A stretch of 64,000 nt of DNA from Saprospiraceae bacterium (GCA_021738725.1 JAIPBE010000006.1:42069-106068), one strand, 5' to 3'; positions 9,845 to 19,961 are shown, counted from the stretch's first letter. Numbers and translations are program-made. The notes: generated by a model not told the origin, from the sequence alone.

Positions 9845-11836
9845 ATGAAAACGAAGATGTCATTCCTTTCCTGGTCCCTTTCGGCCGCAACAGTCCTCCT
9901 TCTGGCTGGCATGATCGCCGGTTGCGGAGGCAACCAGGGCAAAGCCGGACCCAGTGCAGTGAGCAGTGATGCTGCTTCTGCTGTGTATGTCCCACCCGGA
10001 AAATATGATGAATACTATGCCTTTCTGTCCGGCGGATTCAGCGGTCAGGTGGCTGTCTATGGTCTTCCTTCCGGACGTCTGCTCCGGGTCATTCCTGTTT
10101 TTGCGGTCGATCCAGAGAAAGGGTATGGCTTCAACGAAGAGACCAAACCGATGCTGGAAACATCCTTTGGTTTTGTCCCATGGGACGATGCTCACCACCC
10201 TGAGCTGTCACAGACGAATGGCGAAACAGACGGGCGCTACCTGTTCATCAACGGGAATAACACCCCCCGGATCGCCCGGATCGATCTGACCACGTTCGAG
10301 ACCGCAGAGATCATTGAGATCCCCAACTCCGGTGGCAACCACAGTTCCCCATTCACTACTGAAAATACCGAGTACGTCGTTGCCGGAACCCGTTTTGGTG
10401 TGCCTTATCCACAAAGAGATGTGGCGATCAATACCTACGCCGAGAATTTCAGGGGTGTCCTCAGCTATATCAGTGTCAACAAGGAGGATGGCGACATGAA
10501 TATCGCCTTCCAGATCCTGCTACCGGCTTTTGACTATGATCTGGCGCACTCTGGAAAAGGTGAATCTCACGGATGGACCTTCTTCACCACCTATAATACA
10601 GAGTTGAAGAACACCCTCCTCGAAGTGGGTGCCTCCCAGCACGACAAAGACTATATCGCTGCCATCAACTGGAAACTGGCAGAGAAATACATCGCGGAAG
10701 GAAAATTCAAGGAAATGCCGGCGAACTATCGGGATAACAGCTATTCCGACAAGACGCATATGGCCACCTCCAAGAAAGTGGATAAGGTCAAAGTTCTGCT
10801 TCCTGAAGATTGCCCCGGTCTGGTCTACTTCCTCCCCACCCCAAAATCACCTCACGGGGTGGATGTGAACCCTTCGGGCGAATACATTGTCGCCAGCGGA
10901 AAACTTTCTGCTGACCTGACGGTACACTCCTTCAAGAAGATGTTGGCCGCCATCGAAAACAAGGCATTTGAAACCACTATTTCGGGTATCCCTGTCCTCA
11001 AGTATGAGGAAGTGGTGGCAGGTGTGGTCAAAGAGCCCGGCCTCGGTCCACTGCACACCGAATTTGATGGAAAGGGAAATGCCTATACGACCTTCTTTAT
11101 TTCCTCAGAAATAGTGAAGTGGAAAGTGGGCACCTGGGAAGTACTGGATCGTGTGCCGACCTTCTATTCTGTGGGTCACCTGATGATCCCCGGCGGTGAC
11201 AGCAAAAAGCCTGACACCAAGTACATGGTGGCGTTGAACAAGATCACCAAGGACCGCTATCTGCCTACCGGACCAGAGCTCACACAATCTGCACAGTTGT
11301 ATGACATCACCGGTGACAAGATGAAGATGTTGCTCGACTTCCCAACCATTGGTGAACCGCACTATGCACAGGGAATCTCTGCAGACAAGATCGTACCGAA
11401 ATCCAGGAAGTTCTTCCCACTGGAAGAAAACCAGCACCCCTATAAAGCAATGGGTGAGAAGGAGTCGCGGGTCGAACGCAGTGGCAAGGATGTACATGTC
11501 TACATGACCACCATCCGCAGTCACTTTGCACCGGACAATATTGAAGGAGTCAAAGTAGGTGACCGTGTTTACTTCCACGTGACCAACCTGGAACAGGATT
11601 GGGATGTCCCTCACGGCTTTGCCATCCAGGGTGCCCTCAATGCAGAATTACTGATCATGCCTGGCCAGACAGAGACCCTGGTCTGGTATCCACAAAGAGA
11701 AGGAGTCATTCCATTTTATTGCACAGACTTCTGCTCAGCGCTTCACCAGGAGATGCAAGGGTATGTCCGGGTATCTGCTGCAAATGCCAATACGCCACTG
11801 ATCTGGAGCCTTGGCGAACCTGAGCCCGAACAATAA
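9845..11836 (+). CDS. nosZ: Nitrous-oxide reductase, Sec-type lipoprotein signal (clade II-like)
   Basis: Lipobox AGMIAGCGG; C-terminal CuA motif FYCTDFCSALHQEMQGY; DVPHGFAIQ; no Tat RR motif. Confidence 0.95.
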   Translation: MKTKMSFLSWSLSAATVLLLAGMIAGCGGNQGKAGPSAVSSDAASAVYVPPGKYDEYYAFLSGGFSGQVAVYGLPSGRLLRVIPVFAVDPEKGYGFNEETKPMLETSFGFVPWDDAHHPELSQTNGETDGRYLFINGNNTPRIARIDLTTFETAEIIEIPNSGGNHSSPFTTENTEYVVAGTRFGVPYPQRDVAINTYAENFRGVLSYISVNKEDGDMNIAFQILLPAFDYDLAHSGKGESHGWTFFTTYNTELKNTLLEVGASQHDKDYIAAINWKLAEKYIAEGKFKEMPANYRDNSYSDKTHMATSKKVDKVKVLLPEDCPGLVYFLPTPKSPHGVDVNPSGEYIVASGKLSADLTVHSFKKMLAAIENKAFETTISGIPVLKYEEVVAGVVKEPGLGPLHTEFDGKGNAYTTFFISSEIVKWKVGTWEVLDRVPTFYSVGHLMIPGGDSKKPDTKYMVALNKITKDRYLPTGPELTQSAQLYDITGDKMKMLLDFPTIGEPHYAQGISADKIVPKSRKFFPLEENQHPYKAMGEKESRVERSGKDVHVYMTTIRSHFAPDNIEGVKVGDRVYFHVTNLEQDWDVPHGFAIQGALNAELLIMPGQTETLVWYPQREGVIPFYCTDFCSALHQEMQGYVRVSAANANTPLIWSLGEPEPEQ

Positions 11837-11883
11837 GCGCATCAACTGGTGCGTGTGAAACCATCAGTTGCTTCATTCGTCGC

Positions 11884-11915
11884 AAGAGAGCCGGCCGATC
11901 CCGGTCGGCTCTCTT
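11884..11915 (+). terminator. Rho-independent-like terminator after nosZ
   Basis: AAGAGAGCCG...CGGCTCTCTT, 10-bp perfect stem. Confidence 0.6.
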
Positions 11916-11933
11916 CTCTAAACCCAACCTCTC

Positions 11934-12503
11934 ATGAAAGCCCTACCACGGCTTTGTATGGTACTGGCAGCAGCTGGTATTCTCGGCCTGTTCCTCTTCC
12001 CTATGTGGAAGATCATCCTTTATGCACCCCAATATCCCACCGGTGTCCAGATGAATATCTGGATCAACAAGATCGATGGTACGGAGTCGGGTACTTTACA
12101 AAATGTCAATATCCTGAACCACTATGTGGGGATGAAATTCATCGAACCAGATGCCATTCCGGAACTGAAGTATTTTCCCATGGTGATTCTGGCCATGGCC
12201 GGTCTTGCACTCCTGGCTGCAGCGATCAATAAAAAGTCGATCTACCTGACCTGGCTGATCATCATGGTCGTTCTTTCCATTGTCGGGTTTTATGATTTTT
12301 ACCTCTGGGAATACGACTACGGCCATAATCTCAGCGATACGGCGCCGATCAAGATCCCAGGAGCTTCCTTCCAACCACCACTGATCGGCTCCAAAGACAT
12401 CCTCAACTTTACAGCTGTCTCCCTGCCGCACATCGGCGGCTATCTGGCCGGAGCCGGTATCTTTTTTTCATTTCTGGCCTACTGGTTCAGACGTAAACAA
12501 TAA
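11934..12503 (+). CDS. Membrane protein of the nos cluster
   Basis: Several TM segments; lies between nosZ and nosL. Confidence 0.75.
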   Translation: MKALPRLCMVLAAAGILGLFLFPMWKIILYAPQYPTGVQMNIWINKIDGTESGTLQNVNILNHYVGMKFIEPDAIPELKYFPMVILAMAGLALLAAAINKKSIYLTWLIIMVVLSIVGFYDFYLWEYDYGHNLSDTAPIKIPGASFQPPLIGSKDILNFTAVSLPHIGGYLAGAGIFFSFLAYWFRRKQ

Positions 12504-12505
12504 AT

Positions 12506-12949
12506 ATGCGACTCATCCTCTTTTCTGTGATCCTGATCATGAGTGCCTGTTCCACAGGACCTCAACCTATTTCATATGGTGAGGATGCCTGCAATTTTTG
12601 CAAGATGACCATCGTGGATCAGCAGCATAGCGCAGAAGCCGTCACCCTCAAAGGAAAGGTGTACAAGTTTGATGCAATCGAATGCCTGGTCCACTATGTC
12701 TCTCCGCTTGACGAGGCCACATTCAGCCATCTGCTGGTGGCCAATTACGACCAGCCCGGGTCGCTTATGGATGCGCAGACATCCAGCTACCTGATCAGCC
12801 CGAATCTGCCCAGCCCCATGGGTGCATTTCTCAATGCTTTTGACGACGCCAATCGGTCGGCTGCCATGCAAACCAGTATGACCGGTGAACTGCATTCCTG
12901 GGAGTCTCTGAAAACCACTCTGACCTTAAAAAATCAGATCCCTCAATAA
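12506..12949 (+). CDS. nosL: NosL-like copper-binding lipoprotein
   Basis: Lipobox MSACST; DACNFCKMTIVDQQHSAE. Confidence 0.9.
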   Translation: MRLILFSVILIMSACSTGPQPISYGEDACNFCKMTIVDQQHSAEAVTLKGKVYKFDAIECLVHYVSPLDEATFSHLLVANYDQPGSLMDAQTSSYLISPNLPSPMGAFLNAFDDANRSAAMQTSMTGELHSWESLKTTLTLKNQIPQ

Positions 12950-12959
12950 CACTCCACCC

Positions 12960-14201
12960 ATGCGAAGGATCACCTGCCTTATCCTATTCATTTCATTCCT
13001 CTGGACAGATGTCGTGTCAGGAACGAAACTGCATGTTGGGGCAGGTCAACCATTTGCCACCATTCAGGCTGCAATGGATGAGGCCCGTTCTGGAGATCAG
13101 GTGATCGTTCATCCCGGTCTGTATCGGGAATGCCCCGTCGTCGTCAATAAATCGATCACCCTTACCGGGTATGGCATGCCCGTTCTGGATGCCCTCGGCG
13201 AAAAGGAAGGCATCATCATCGAAGCGGACAGCGTCACCATTGAAGGATTTGAAATTCGGAATACGGGATACAGTTATATCGAAGACCGGGCCGGTATCCG
13301 GATCAAAAGAACCAAAGCGTTTACGATCCGCAACAACCGGTTGATCCTGACCTTCTTTGGTATTTATCTAGAACATGCCAAATCCGGACGGGTCATCAAT
13401 AATGCCATCCTGGGCAAACCTTTGGCTGAAGCCAACAGTGGAAATGGTATTCACCTCTGGTATTGCAAGGATATTGACATCGTCGGGAACCTCATTCGGG
13501 GTCATCGCGATGGCATCTATTTTGAATTTGCCACTCAATCCAGAGTCCGTCGAAATATCAGTGAGCAGAACCTGCGATATGGCCTGCACTTTATGTTCTC
13601 AAACGACGATATCTATACGGGGAATACATTTCGAGATAATGGTGCCGGAGTGGCCGTGATGTTTTCCAGCCGCATTCATATGCTGAATAATCTCTTTCAC
13701 CTCAACTGGGGACAAGCTGCCTATGGTTTGTTGCTGAAAGAGATTTATGATGCTGAGATCCGGGAGAACGTCTTTCAGAAAAATACCGTCGGCATATTTA
13801 CGGAAGGCTCCAACCGGATCCATTATAAAGACAATGATTTTCTGAATAATGGCTGGGCTGTGAAAGTGGCCGGTGCCTGTGAAAAAAACGATTTTATTCG
13901 CAATAATTTCATTGGCAACAGTTTTGATTTTGCTGCTGTAGGCAATATGGAAACCAACCGGATCGAAGAAAATTTCTGGGGCGATTATTCTGGTTATGAC
14001 CTCGACAAAAACGGAATCGGGGATATTCCCTACCGCCCGATCAAGCTGTTCAATTACGTCGTGGATCAAACACCAGAAACCATCATACTTATGCGGAGTC
14101 TCCTGGTAGAGATCCTCAACTTCTCCGAGAAAGTCAGCCCGGTGCTCACCCCGGCTGAAGTCTCCGATGCGATGCCCAACATGCATCGTTATATTCGATA
14201 A
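12960..14201 (+). CDS. nosD: Periplasmic copper-binding beta-helix protein NosD
   Basis: Signal peptide; parallel beta-helix repeats; synteny. Confidence 0.93.
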   Translation: MRRITCLILFISFLWTDVVSGTKLHVGAGQPFATIQAAMDEARSGDQVIVHPGLYRECPVVVNKSITLTGYGMPVLDALGEKEGIIIEADSVTIEGFEIRNTGYSYIEDRAGIRIKRTKAFTIRNNRLILTFFGIYLEHAKSGRVINNAILGKPLAEANSGNGIHLWYCKDIDIVGNLIRGHRDGIYFEFATQSRVRRNISEQNLRYGLHFMFSNDDIYTGNTFRDNGAGVAVMFSSRIHMLNNLFHLNWGQAAYGLLLKEIYDAEIRENVFQKNTVGIFTEGSNRIHYKDNDFLNNGWAVKVAGACEKNDFIRNNFIGNSFDFAAVGNMETNRIEENFWGDYSGYDLDKNGIGDIPYRPIKLFNYVVDQTPETIILMRSLLVEILNFSEKVSPVLTPAEVSDAMPNMHRYIR

Positions 14202-14214
14202 ACGACCTATTACC

Positions 14215-15003
14215 ATGATCCATTTACATCACATTCATAAATCATTCGGCCGGCTGGAGGTCTTGCGTGGCGTGGACCTGGCCTTTGACCGGCCGGGAAT
14301 CACGGCTGTCTTGGGACCAAACGGATCCGGAAAGTCCACCTTGCTGAAGTCCATCCTGGGTATGGTGTTGCCCGACCAGGGAGAGATCCATTTTAATGGA
14401 AAACCGATCGACAACCTGGGCCAGTACCGGAAGGACATTTCCTATCTGCCCCAGATCGCACGTTTTCCCGAAAACCTGCGCGTACGCGAATTGATCCGGA
14501 TGATCGAATCCTTTCGGTCACAACCTTCCCAAAGTGCGGAGTTGATCCATCAATTCGGGTTGGAATCCGTCCTCGATTCCCAGCTGGGTCACTTGTCAGG
14601 GGGCACGCGCCAAAAGGTCAATCTGGTGCTTACGCTGATGTATGATACACCAGTGATCATCCTGGATGAACCGACCGCCGGATTGGATCCAGTGGCGATG
14701 GTCAAACTCAAAGAGTTGATCATACAGGCCAGGGAAGACGGGAAGATCCTGTTGATCACTACCCATATCATGAGTCTGGTGGAAGAGCTTGCCGACCGTG
14801 TCGTCTTCCTGTTGGAAGGCCGGATCTACTTTGATGGCAAACCCGATGAACTCAAACAACGAGTGGATGAACCGAACCTGGAAAAGGCCATTGCCAACCT
14901 CCTCAGTGGGGGCCATCTCACGCCCATCCAACCTCTGGATGCTTCATCGAAGCCGATCAAGAAGATGAATGGCAATGTTGTCCAACCGCAATTAAAATAT
15001 TAA
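14215..15003 (+). CDS. nosF: NosF ABC transporter ATP-binding protein
   Basis: GPNGSGKST, LSGGTRQKVNLVL, VIILDEPTAGLDP; synteny. Confidence 0.92.
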   Translation: MIHLHHIHKSFGRLEVLRGVDLAFDRPGITAVLGPNGSGKSTLLKSILGMVLPDQGEIHFNGKPIDNLGQYRKDISYLPQIARFPENLRVRELIRMIESFRSQPSQSAELIHQFGLESVLDSQLGHLSGGTRQKVNLVLTLMYDTPVIILDEPTAGLDPVAMVKLKELIIQAREDGKILLITTHIMSLVEELADRVVFLLEGRIYFDGKPDELKQRVDEPNLEKAIANLLSGGHLTPIQPLDASSKPIKKMNGNVVQPQLKY

Positions 15004-15006
15004 GTC

Positions 15007-15789
15007 ATGCTCCGTATCATTCGCTACAGTTTTGCCGATCTGATCCGCAGCCGCTGGTTGTACTTCTATACCGGTTTTTATCTGGTCCTGACCGGTGCGC
15101 TCTTTTTGATCAGCGCCGACCTGTCCAAGGTGATCGTCAGTCTCATGAATGCCATCCTGTTCATTGTACCGCTGGTGGCTCTGCTCTTTGGTGTCATGGT
15201 CCAATACAACACCCGGGAATTCACGGAGCTGCTCCTGGCGCAGCCTATTCCAAGGCGGTCTATATTCCTGGGGCAATACCTGGGCATTGCCACTGCCCTG
15301 GCCATCAGTTTTTTGTTGGGTGCGGGAATTCCGTTTATACTCTCTGGCATCTTTCTTTCCGGGGAGATATGGAACTTCTCCATCCTTCTGTTGAGTGGCA
15401 TATTACTCTCTTACATCTTTTCCGCGTTGGGCTATTTATTGGCCCTGATCAATGACAATCGGATTCGTGGGTTTGGTTTAGCCATTCTGGTCTGGCTTCT
15501 TCTGGCCGTTGTCTATGACGGATTATTCCTACTGGGCCTGGCCTGGTTCTCGGACTATCCATTAGAAAATGTAGCGATCGGTGTGACGGTGTTCAATCCG
15601 ATCGATCTGGCGCGCATCCTCATTCTGCTCAAACTGGATGTATCTGCTCTGATGGGGTATACCGGTGCGGTGTTCAACAAATTTCTGGGCACCTCTCTGG
15701 GCATGGGTCTGGCTCTGACCATTCTGGTCGTCTGGGCGGTGTTGCCTGTTAGCATGATCCGGTATATCTCCTTACGGAAGGATTTTTAA
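15007..15789 (+). CDS. nosY: NosY ABC transporter permease
   Basis: Six TM segments, NTREFTELLLAQPIPR; synteny. Confidence 0.9.
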   Translation: MLRIIRYSFADLIRSRWLYFYTGFYLVLTGALFLISADLSKVIVSLMNAILFIVPLVALLFGVMVQYNTREFTELLLAQPIPRRSIFLGQYLGIATALAISFLLGAGIPFILSGIFLSGEIWNFSILLLSGILLSYIFSALGYLLALINDNRIRGFGLAILVWLLLAVVYDGLFLLGLAWFSDYPLENVAIGVTVFNPIDLARILILLKLDVSALMGYTGAVFNKFLGTSLGMGLALTILVVWAVLPVSMIRYISLRKDF

Positions 15790-15956
15790 GGGGCCGGATT
15801 TGCGCTTAATCCGAGGTTAATCTCCTTCCGTGATTGAAAATTCCCGGGCTGTTGAATCAGGAGGAAAAACAAGAGATCGAACTGAAAGAAAGGATGCACA
15901 TCCTGGAGATTCGTTCACTACATACTCATTCACCAAGAAATAAATCTATCGATCAT

Positions 15957-16685
15957 ATGGAACATACACTTCTCACTCAAAAACCGATCGGCGAACTGGT
16001 ACGCGAAGATTATCGGACAGCCGAAGTCCTCTCCCGTTGGAAGCTGGATTATTGTTGTGGTGGCAAACGGAATTTGGCAGATGCTTGCTCAAAGGTTGGC
16101 GCCAATCCCGCAGAGGTTGCCACCGCATTGGAAGCCGTCCTCAATCAGCCTGCCGGAAGAGCCCTGGATTATGATGCATGGGACACGTCTTTTCTGATCG
16201 ATCATATCGAAAATGTCCATCACAGTTATGTCCGCAAATCTCTTCCTGTGCTGGTCGCCACCGCCCAGAAGGTGGCGCTCAGGCATGGGAAGGAATACCC
16301 TTATCTGGAGACTGTCTTCCTGGAAGTGAAGGCATTGGCCCTGGAGTTGGAATCACATTTGGGCAAGGAGGAAAACATCCTCTTCCCGTATATCCGTCAA
16401 CTCGTCCTGTCGCAGACTCGGGGCAGTCAACAGCCAGCTGCTCCCTTTGGTTCTGTCAACAATCCGATCCGAATGATGGAATCCGAACACAATGATGCAG
16501 GTGAATCATTTGCAAACATCCGGGAATTGACCGGGGATCTTGTCTATCCGGAGGCTGCATGCACCAGCTGGCTTGTGCTGTATTCTCTATTGCTGGAATT
16601 CGAAGCAGATCTCCACACGCATATTCATCTGGAGAATAATCTGCTGTTCCCCAGAGCGATCCAATTGGAGCGGGAGATGAACTGA
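15957..16685 (+). CDS. ric: Iron-sulfur cluster repair di-iron protein (ScdA/YtfE/Ric)
   Basis: IGELVREDYRTAEVLSRWKLDYCCGGKRNLADAC; hemerythrin-like His/Glu motifs. Confidence 0.92.
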   Translation: MEHTLLTQKPIGELVREDYRTAEVLSRWKLDYCCGGKRNLADACSKVGANPAEVATALEAVLNQPAGRALDYDAWDTSFLIDHIENVHHSYVRKSLPVLVATAQKVALRHGKEYPYLETVFLEVKALALELESHLGKEENILFPYIRQLVLSQTRGSQQPAAPFGSVNNPIRMMESEHNDAGESFANIRELTGDLVYPEAACTSWLVLYSLLLEFEADLHTHIHLENNLLFPRAIQLEREMN

Positions 16686-16711
16686 TAGTACCCACCAATT
16701 GTCAGAAACTG

Positions 16712-16747
16712 AAAGGACCCTTCGATGATGTCATCGACGGGTCCTTT
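16712..16747. terminator. Bidirectional terminator between convergent genes
   Basis: AAAGGACCC...GGGTCCTTT with inner hairpin CGATGA/TCATCG. Confidence 0.65.
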
Positions 16748-16778
16748 TCTCAGTATATGTCAAATACGGTGATTCGAC

Positions 16779-17222
16779 TTATCTCCACGCGCTGATGATA
16801 CCACACATGATCATGGCTGTCAGGGTCCAGTAGAGAATATTGACGATGGCCCACTTGCGACTGCGCATTTCAAAGATGGCCATTGAGGTAAAGATCGGCA
16901 GGAGAACTGTGACCCCAAAAAGAAAACCGTGGACCAGTCCGTGCTGGAAGGTCACATAACTGTGTCCATCGGGTGCCGTCGTCTGAAATCCTCCATCAGC
17001 CCCACCGGCACCGGTCACCCATCCCCAGAAAAAGACTGCCAGCAGGAAGGAGGTTACCAAAGTCAGGATATACATGGTTGGCTTGGGCATGTTGGCTTTG
17101 ATATGTTCCTCAGTAAAGCCATTTGCTTGCATCCATGCAGTTCCCATCACTTTGGGGTGGTAATAGATCATACCCATGATCATGGGCACCAAAGCGGCAA
17201 CGATTAAGGCGAAGTAATTCAT
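16779..17222 (-). CDS. DUF1761-like membrane protein
   Basis: Four TM segments; GMIYYHPKVMGTAWMQANGFTEEHIK. Confidence 0.8.
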   Translation of the reverse strand: MNYFALIVAALVPMIMGMIYYHPKVMGTAWMQANGFTEEHIKANMPKPTMYILTLVTSFLLAVFFWGWVTGAGGADGGFQTTAPDGHSYVTFQHGLVHGFLFGVTVLLPIFTSMAIFEMRSRKWAIVNILYWTLTAMIMCGIISAWR

Positions 17223-17607
17223 AGTGTTAGTTTGGTTGATTAGGTTAGAAATATAGGAATTCTTTGAGAATCCAACTACTTGGTTCCTTGTTCCTGCGTT
17301 CCTGGTTCCTGCGTTCCTGGTTCCTGGTTGGATTCAGGTCTGGCAGGCGGATTCAAAGGTCTGGTTGTTCAAAGTTTAAAGTCAGAGCTGGCGCTCTGAC
17401 GTTCAAGGTTTAATGTGGAAAGGGTTCATGTCCCCCTCCCATTCCACTTCCAAACCCGGAGACAAGGGCCTTCATGAGGGGGTGGTAGAGTATTTCTGCC
17501 TGCTTGCCTGAAGCAAGGTTTCTCGTTCCTTTGTTCCAAGTTCCTGGTTCCTGGTTCCTGGTTAAGCTGACCAAACCTTGGCTGCAACTTTAAATAATGG
17601 ATGTTGG

Positions 17608-17692
17608 TGCCGGTGTCTCACCGGCAGCGCAAGACGGGTAGTTCCAAGTATCTCATTTTATTGAATGAGGGTTAGTGGCGGTGTCTCACCGC
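17608..17692 (+). repeat. Twin-hairpin element copy 1
   Basis: TGCCGGTG-TCT-CACCGGCA and GCGGTG-TCT-CACCGC, loop centres 68 bp apart. Confidence 0.85.
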
Positions 17693-18103
17693 TTGATCAA
17701 TCCATTAAGGAGTATCATCCTTACATATTGTTGGTCTGGGGGAATGTTCCTGCGTTCCTGGATTCCTGCGTTCCTGGTTCCTGGTTCCTGGTTGGTTTCA
17801 GGATTGGCAACCGGTTTTAAACGTCTGGCTGTTCAAAGCCTGCCCGCCAACTGGCTGGTTCAAACGGTGCTCTGCCGAGCACCAGTTCAAGGTTCAACGT
17901 GGAAAGGTTCCATGTCCCCCTCCCACAATACTTCCGAAATCGGAGACAAAGGCGTTCATGAAGGGGTGGTAGAGCATTTCTGTCTGCTTGTCTGAGGCAA
18001 GGTTTCTCGTTCCTCTGTTCCTGCGTTCCTGGTTCCTGGTTCCTGGTTGCTTCAGGACTGGCGGATTGTTTCAAGCTTCTGGTTGTACGTATAACCTCAC
18101 CCC

Positions 18104-18134
18104 AAACCCCTCTCCTTTGCAAGGAGAGGGGTTT
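18104..18134. repeat. Palindrome AAACCCCTCTCCTT-TGC-AAGGAGAGGGGTTT
   Basis: 14-bp perfect arms, 3-nt loop. Confidence 0.85.
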
Positions 18135-18224
18135 TCATGTCGAATCGGCTTAATTACCAAGTCAATCAACGGATTGGATCTTTCGATTCTACTCCTGGGA
18201 TAGATTAAAAATAATGGATGCTGG

Positions 18225-18310
18225 TGCCGGTGTCTCACCGGCAGCGCAAGACGAATGGTTCCAAGTATCTCTTTTTGTGGAACGATGATCAGGGGCGGTG
18301 TCTCACCGCC
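18225..18310 (+). repeat. Twin-hairpin element copy 2
   Basis: TGCCGGTG-TCT-CACCGGCA and GGCGGTG-TCT-CACCGCC, loop centres 68 bp apart. Confidence 0.85.
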
Positions 18311-18496
18311 TTGTTGATCCATTAAGGAGCGGGAGGTATGCATAATCGCCAGAGCGGGGGAATGTTCCTGCGTTCCTGGATTCCTGCGTTCCTGGTTACT
18401 GGTTCCTCCCTGCCTACGGCAGGCTGGGTTCCTGGTTGGTTTCAGGATTGGTGGATGGTTTTAAGGGTTTGGCGCCAAGCATAACCTCACCCCCAA

Positions 18497-18520
18497 CCCC
18501 TCTCCACTCGTGGAGAGGGG
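18497..18520. repeat. Palindrome CCCCTCTCCAC-TC-GTGGAGAGGGG
   Basis: 11-bp perfect arms; same 5' flank (ataacctcacccc) as the 18104 copy. Confidence 0.85.
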
Positions 18521-18669
18521 AGTAGTTCACCTTGGATGGAATCAGCCCTATTTGAACGAGAATTGATTGATCTATGCCCTAACAATACAAGTATGAAAAT
18601 AATAAAAAGGAAGCTGGAGGCAGACTATAGAAGACTAATTGAAAAGACTGGATTTGTGTTGCTAATAAA

Positions 18670-19239
18670 CTAAAAAATACCCCTCCTCCTCAACTCCCAA
18701 AAACAATCTGCAGTGGCATTGATATCTGCTGCTGCATTATGTGCTTCACTGAACCCCTTTCCAAAGAGTCGATGATGTAATTCATCCAATTTGGGCCACT
18801 TGTAACCATAGTTACCCGGAATAGCACAAAAGGCTGTCGATCCCTGCATAGTACAGATAAGCCTCTTCATGGGAATCAAATTATCCATTCCAGAGCGTAG
18901 AAACTCTGCCCCTACAATTTTCTCATCAAAACTGATATTGTGGGCCACCAAAGATTTGGCCTGGTTTAATTGCATTATAAATTCATCCAGCACCTGCTGT
19001 AGATCTACCCCTTCGCTTAATGCTCTTTCTGTAGTGATCCCGTGTATGGATGATGCATCTGAAGGAATCGTAAACCCAACGGGACGTATGATGTGATCAT
19101 TCCTTCCAAGTTCATTCCCGTCCTCATCAAATAGGACCCAGGCTATCTGGACAAGCCGTGGCCAATTCGACAGATTGGAGACCGGTGCTTTCCAGTTTTT
19201 GGGAAGACCATTGGTTTCGGTGTCAAAAAATAAATACAT
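18670..19239 (-). CDS. DnaQ-like 3'-5' exonuclease
   Basis: MYLFFDTETNG (DxE), LVAHNISFD, EAHNAAADINATADCF. Confidence 0.85.
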   Translation of the reverse strand: MYLFFDTETNGLPKNWKAPVSNLSNWPRLVQIAWVLFDEDGNELGRNDHIIRPVGFTIPSDASSIHGITTERALSEGVDLQQVLDEFIMQLNQAKSLVAHNISFDEKIVGAEFLRSGMDNLIPMKRLICTMQGSTAFCAIPGNYGYKWPKLDELHHRLFGKGFSEAHNAAADINATADCFWELRRRGIF

Positions 19240-19570
19240 AGCTCTCAAATCCTGTGAATAATAAAAATTCTGACTACTTAGCATCCAAGATAACGCAATT
19301 ACAATTTCACCCGAATCCCAAACTGGATTGATCGAAAGGGCTCACGCAAAATCCTGATCCATTCACATTAAGATGCTTGATTCCAAAAACGAAACCTGGA
19401 AGTACTCATTTACAAGTCGTCAACACCAATCAGGCAAACACACAATTCATTGTACTTGGAACAGAGGTCCGCTCGCAGTACTCGTTGAACCTTAAACAGC
19501 ACATTCGCACCATACTCTGAACCCCGTGACAACCAGAAACCTTACCTCCGATAAGCAGGCAGGAATATTC

Positions 19571-19638
19571 AGCCTCCCCCTTTATCCCCCTCATGAAGAC
19601 AAAAAACTCCGGATCTTGCGTGCGTGTGGGAGGGGGAC
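19571..19638 (-). repeat. Inverted copy of the CCCCCTCCC...GAGGGGG element
   Basis: tccccctcatgaag...ctccggat...gtgtgggaggggg is the reverse complement pattern of the 17.4/17.9/24.3/24.7 kb copies. Confidence 0.7.
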
Positions 19639-19747
19639 ATTCAATGGGCAGGCAATAACCAGCCCGACATAGATCATGCCTTGACACCAAGGTAACCTTG
19701 AACTTTGAACAGCCAGATCTGATCGTGGCACTCCAAAACAGCACCAC

Positions 19748-19880
19748 CTACAACTGCCGCGCCGCAAACGTATCCCCCTCGTGCATATCCCCGGTCTTCA
19801 TCCCCTAGGTCAACCAGCGCATCCGCTGCTCCGAAGTGCCGTGGGTAAACGACTCTGGGACCATATACCCGATACGGGTG
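19748..19880 (-). pseudogene. 3'-end fragment of a YpfJ-like metallopeptidase gene (duplicate of the end of the 25.1 kb gene)
   Basis: Reverse strand reads ...[39 protein letters not shown]; about 90% nucleotide identity to the intact gene end by eye; in-frame TAG. Confidence 0.9.
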
Positions 19881-19961
19881 ATTTCCGATGAATAGGCAAA
19901 ACCGAGGCAATATCCGATGTGTACTTATCCGGAGTACTGTAGTTTTAGGGGAAAAACCAGC

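Larger units (their letters stand above)
17281..18560. repeat. Repeat nursery A: heptamer arrays, twin-hairpin elements, CCCCCTCCC and CCCCTCTCC palindromes
   Basis: Several repeat families interleaved with no credible CDS; units recur at 23.6-24.8 kb. Confidence 0.9.

Noticed and set aside
17281-18560. CRISPR array
   Set aside because: Repeats are irregular in length and spacing, with palindromic mosaics and no uniform spacers; no cas genes nearby.
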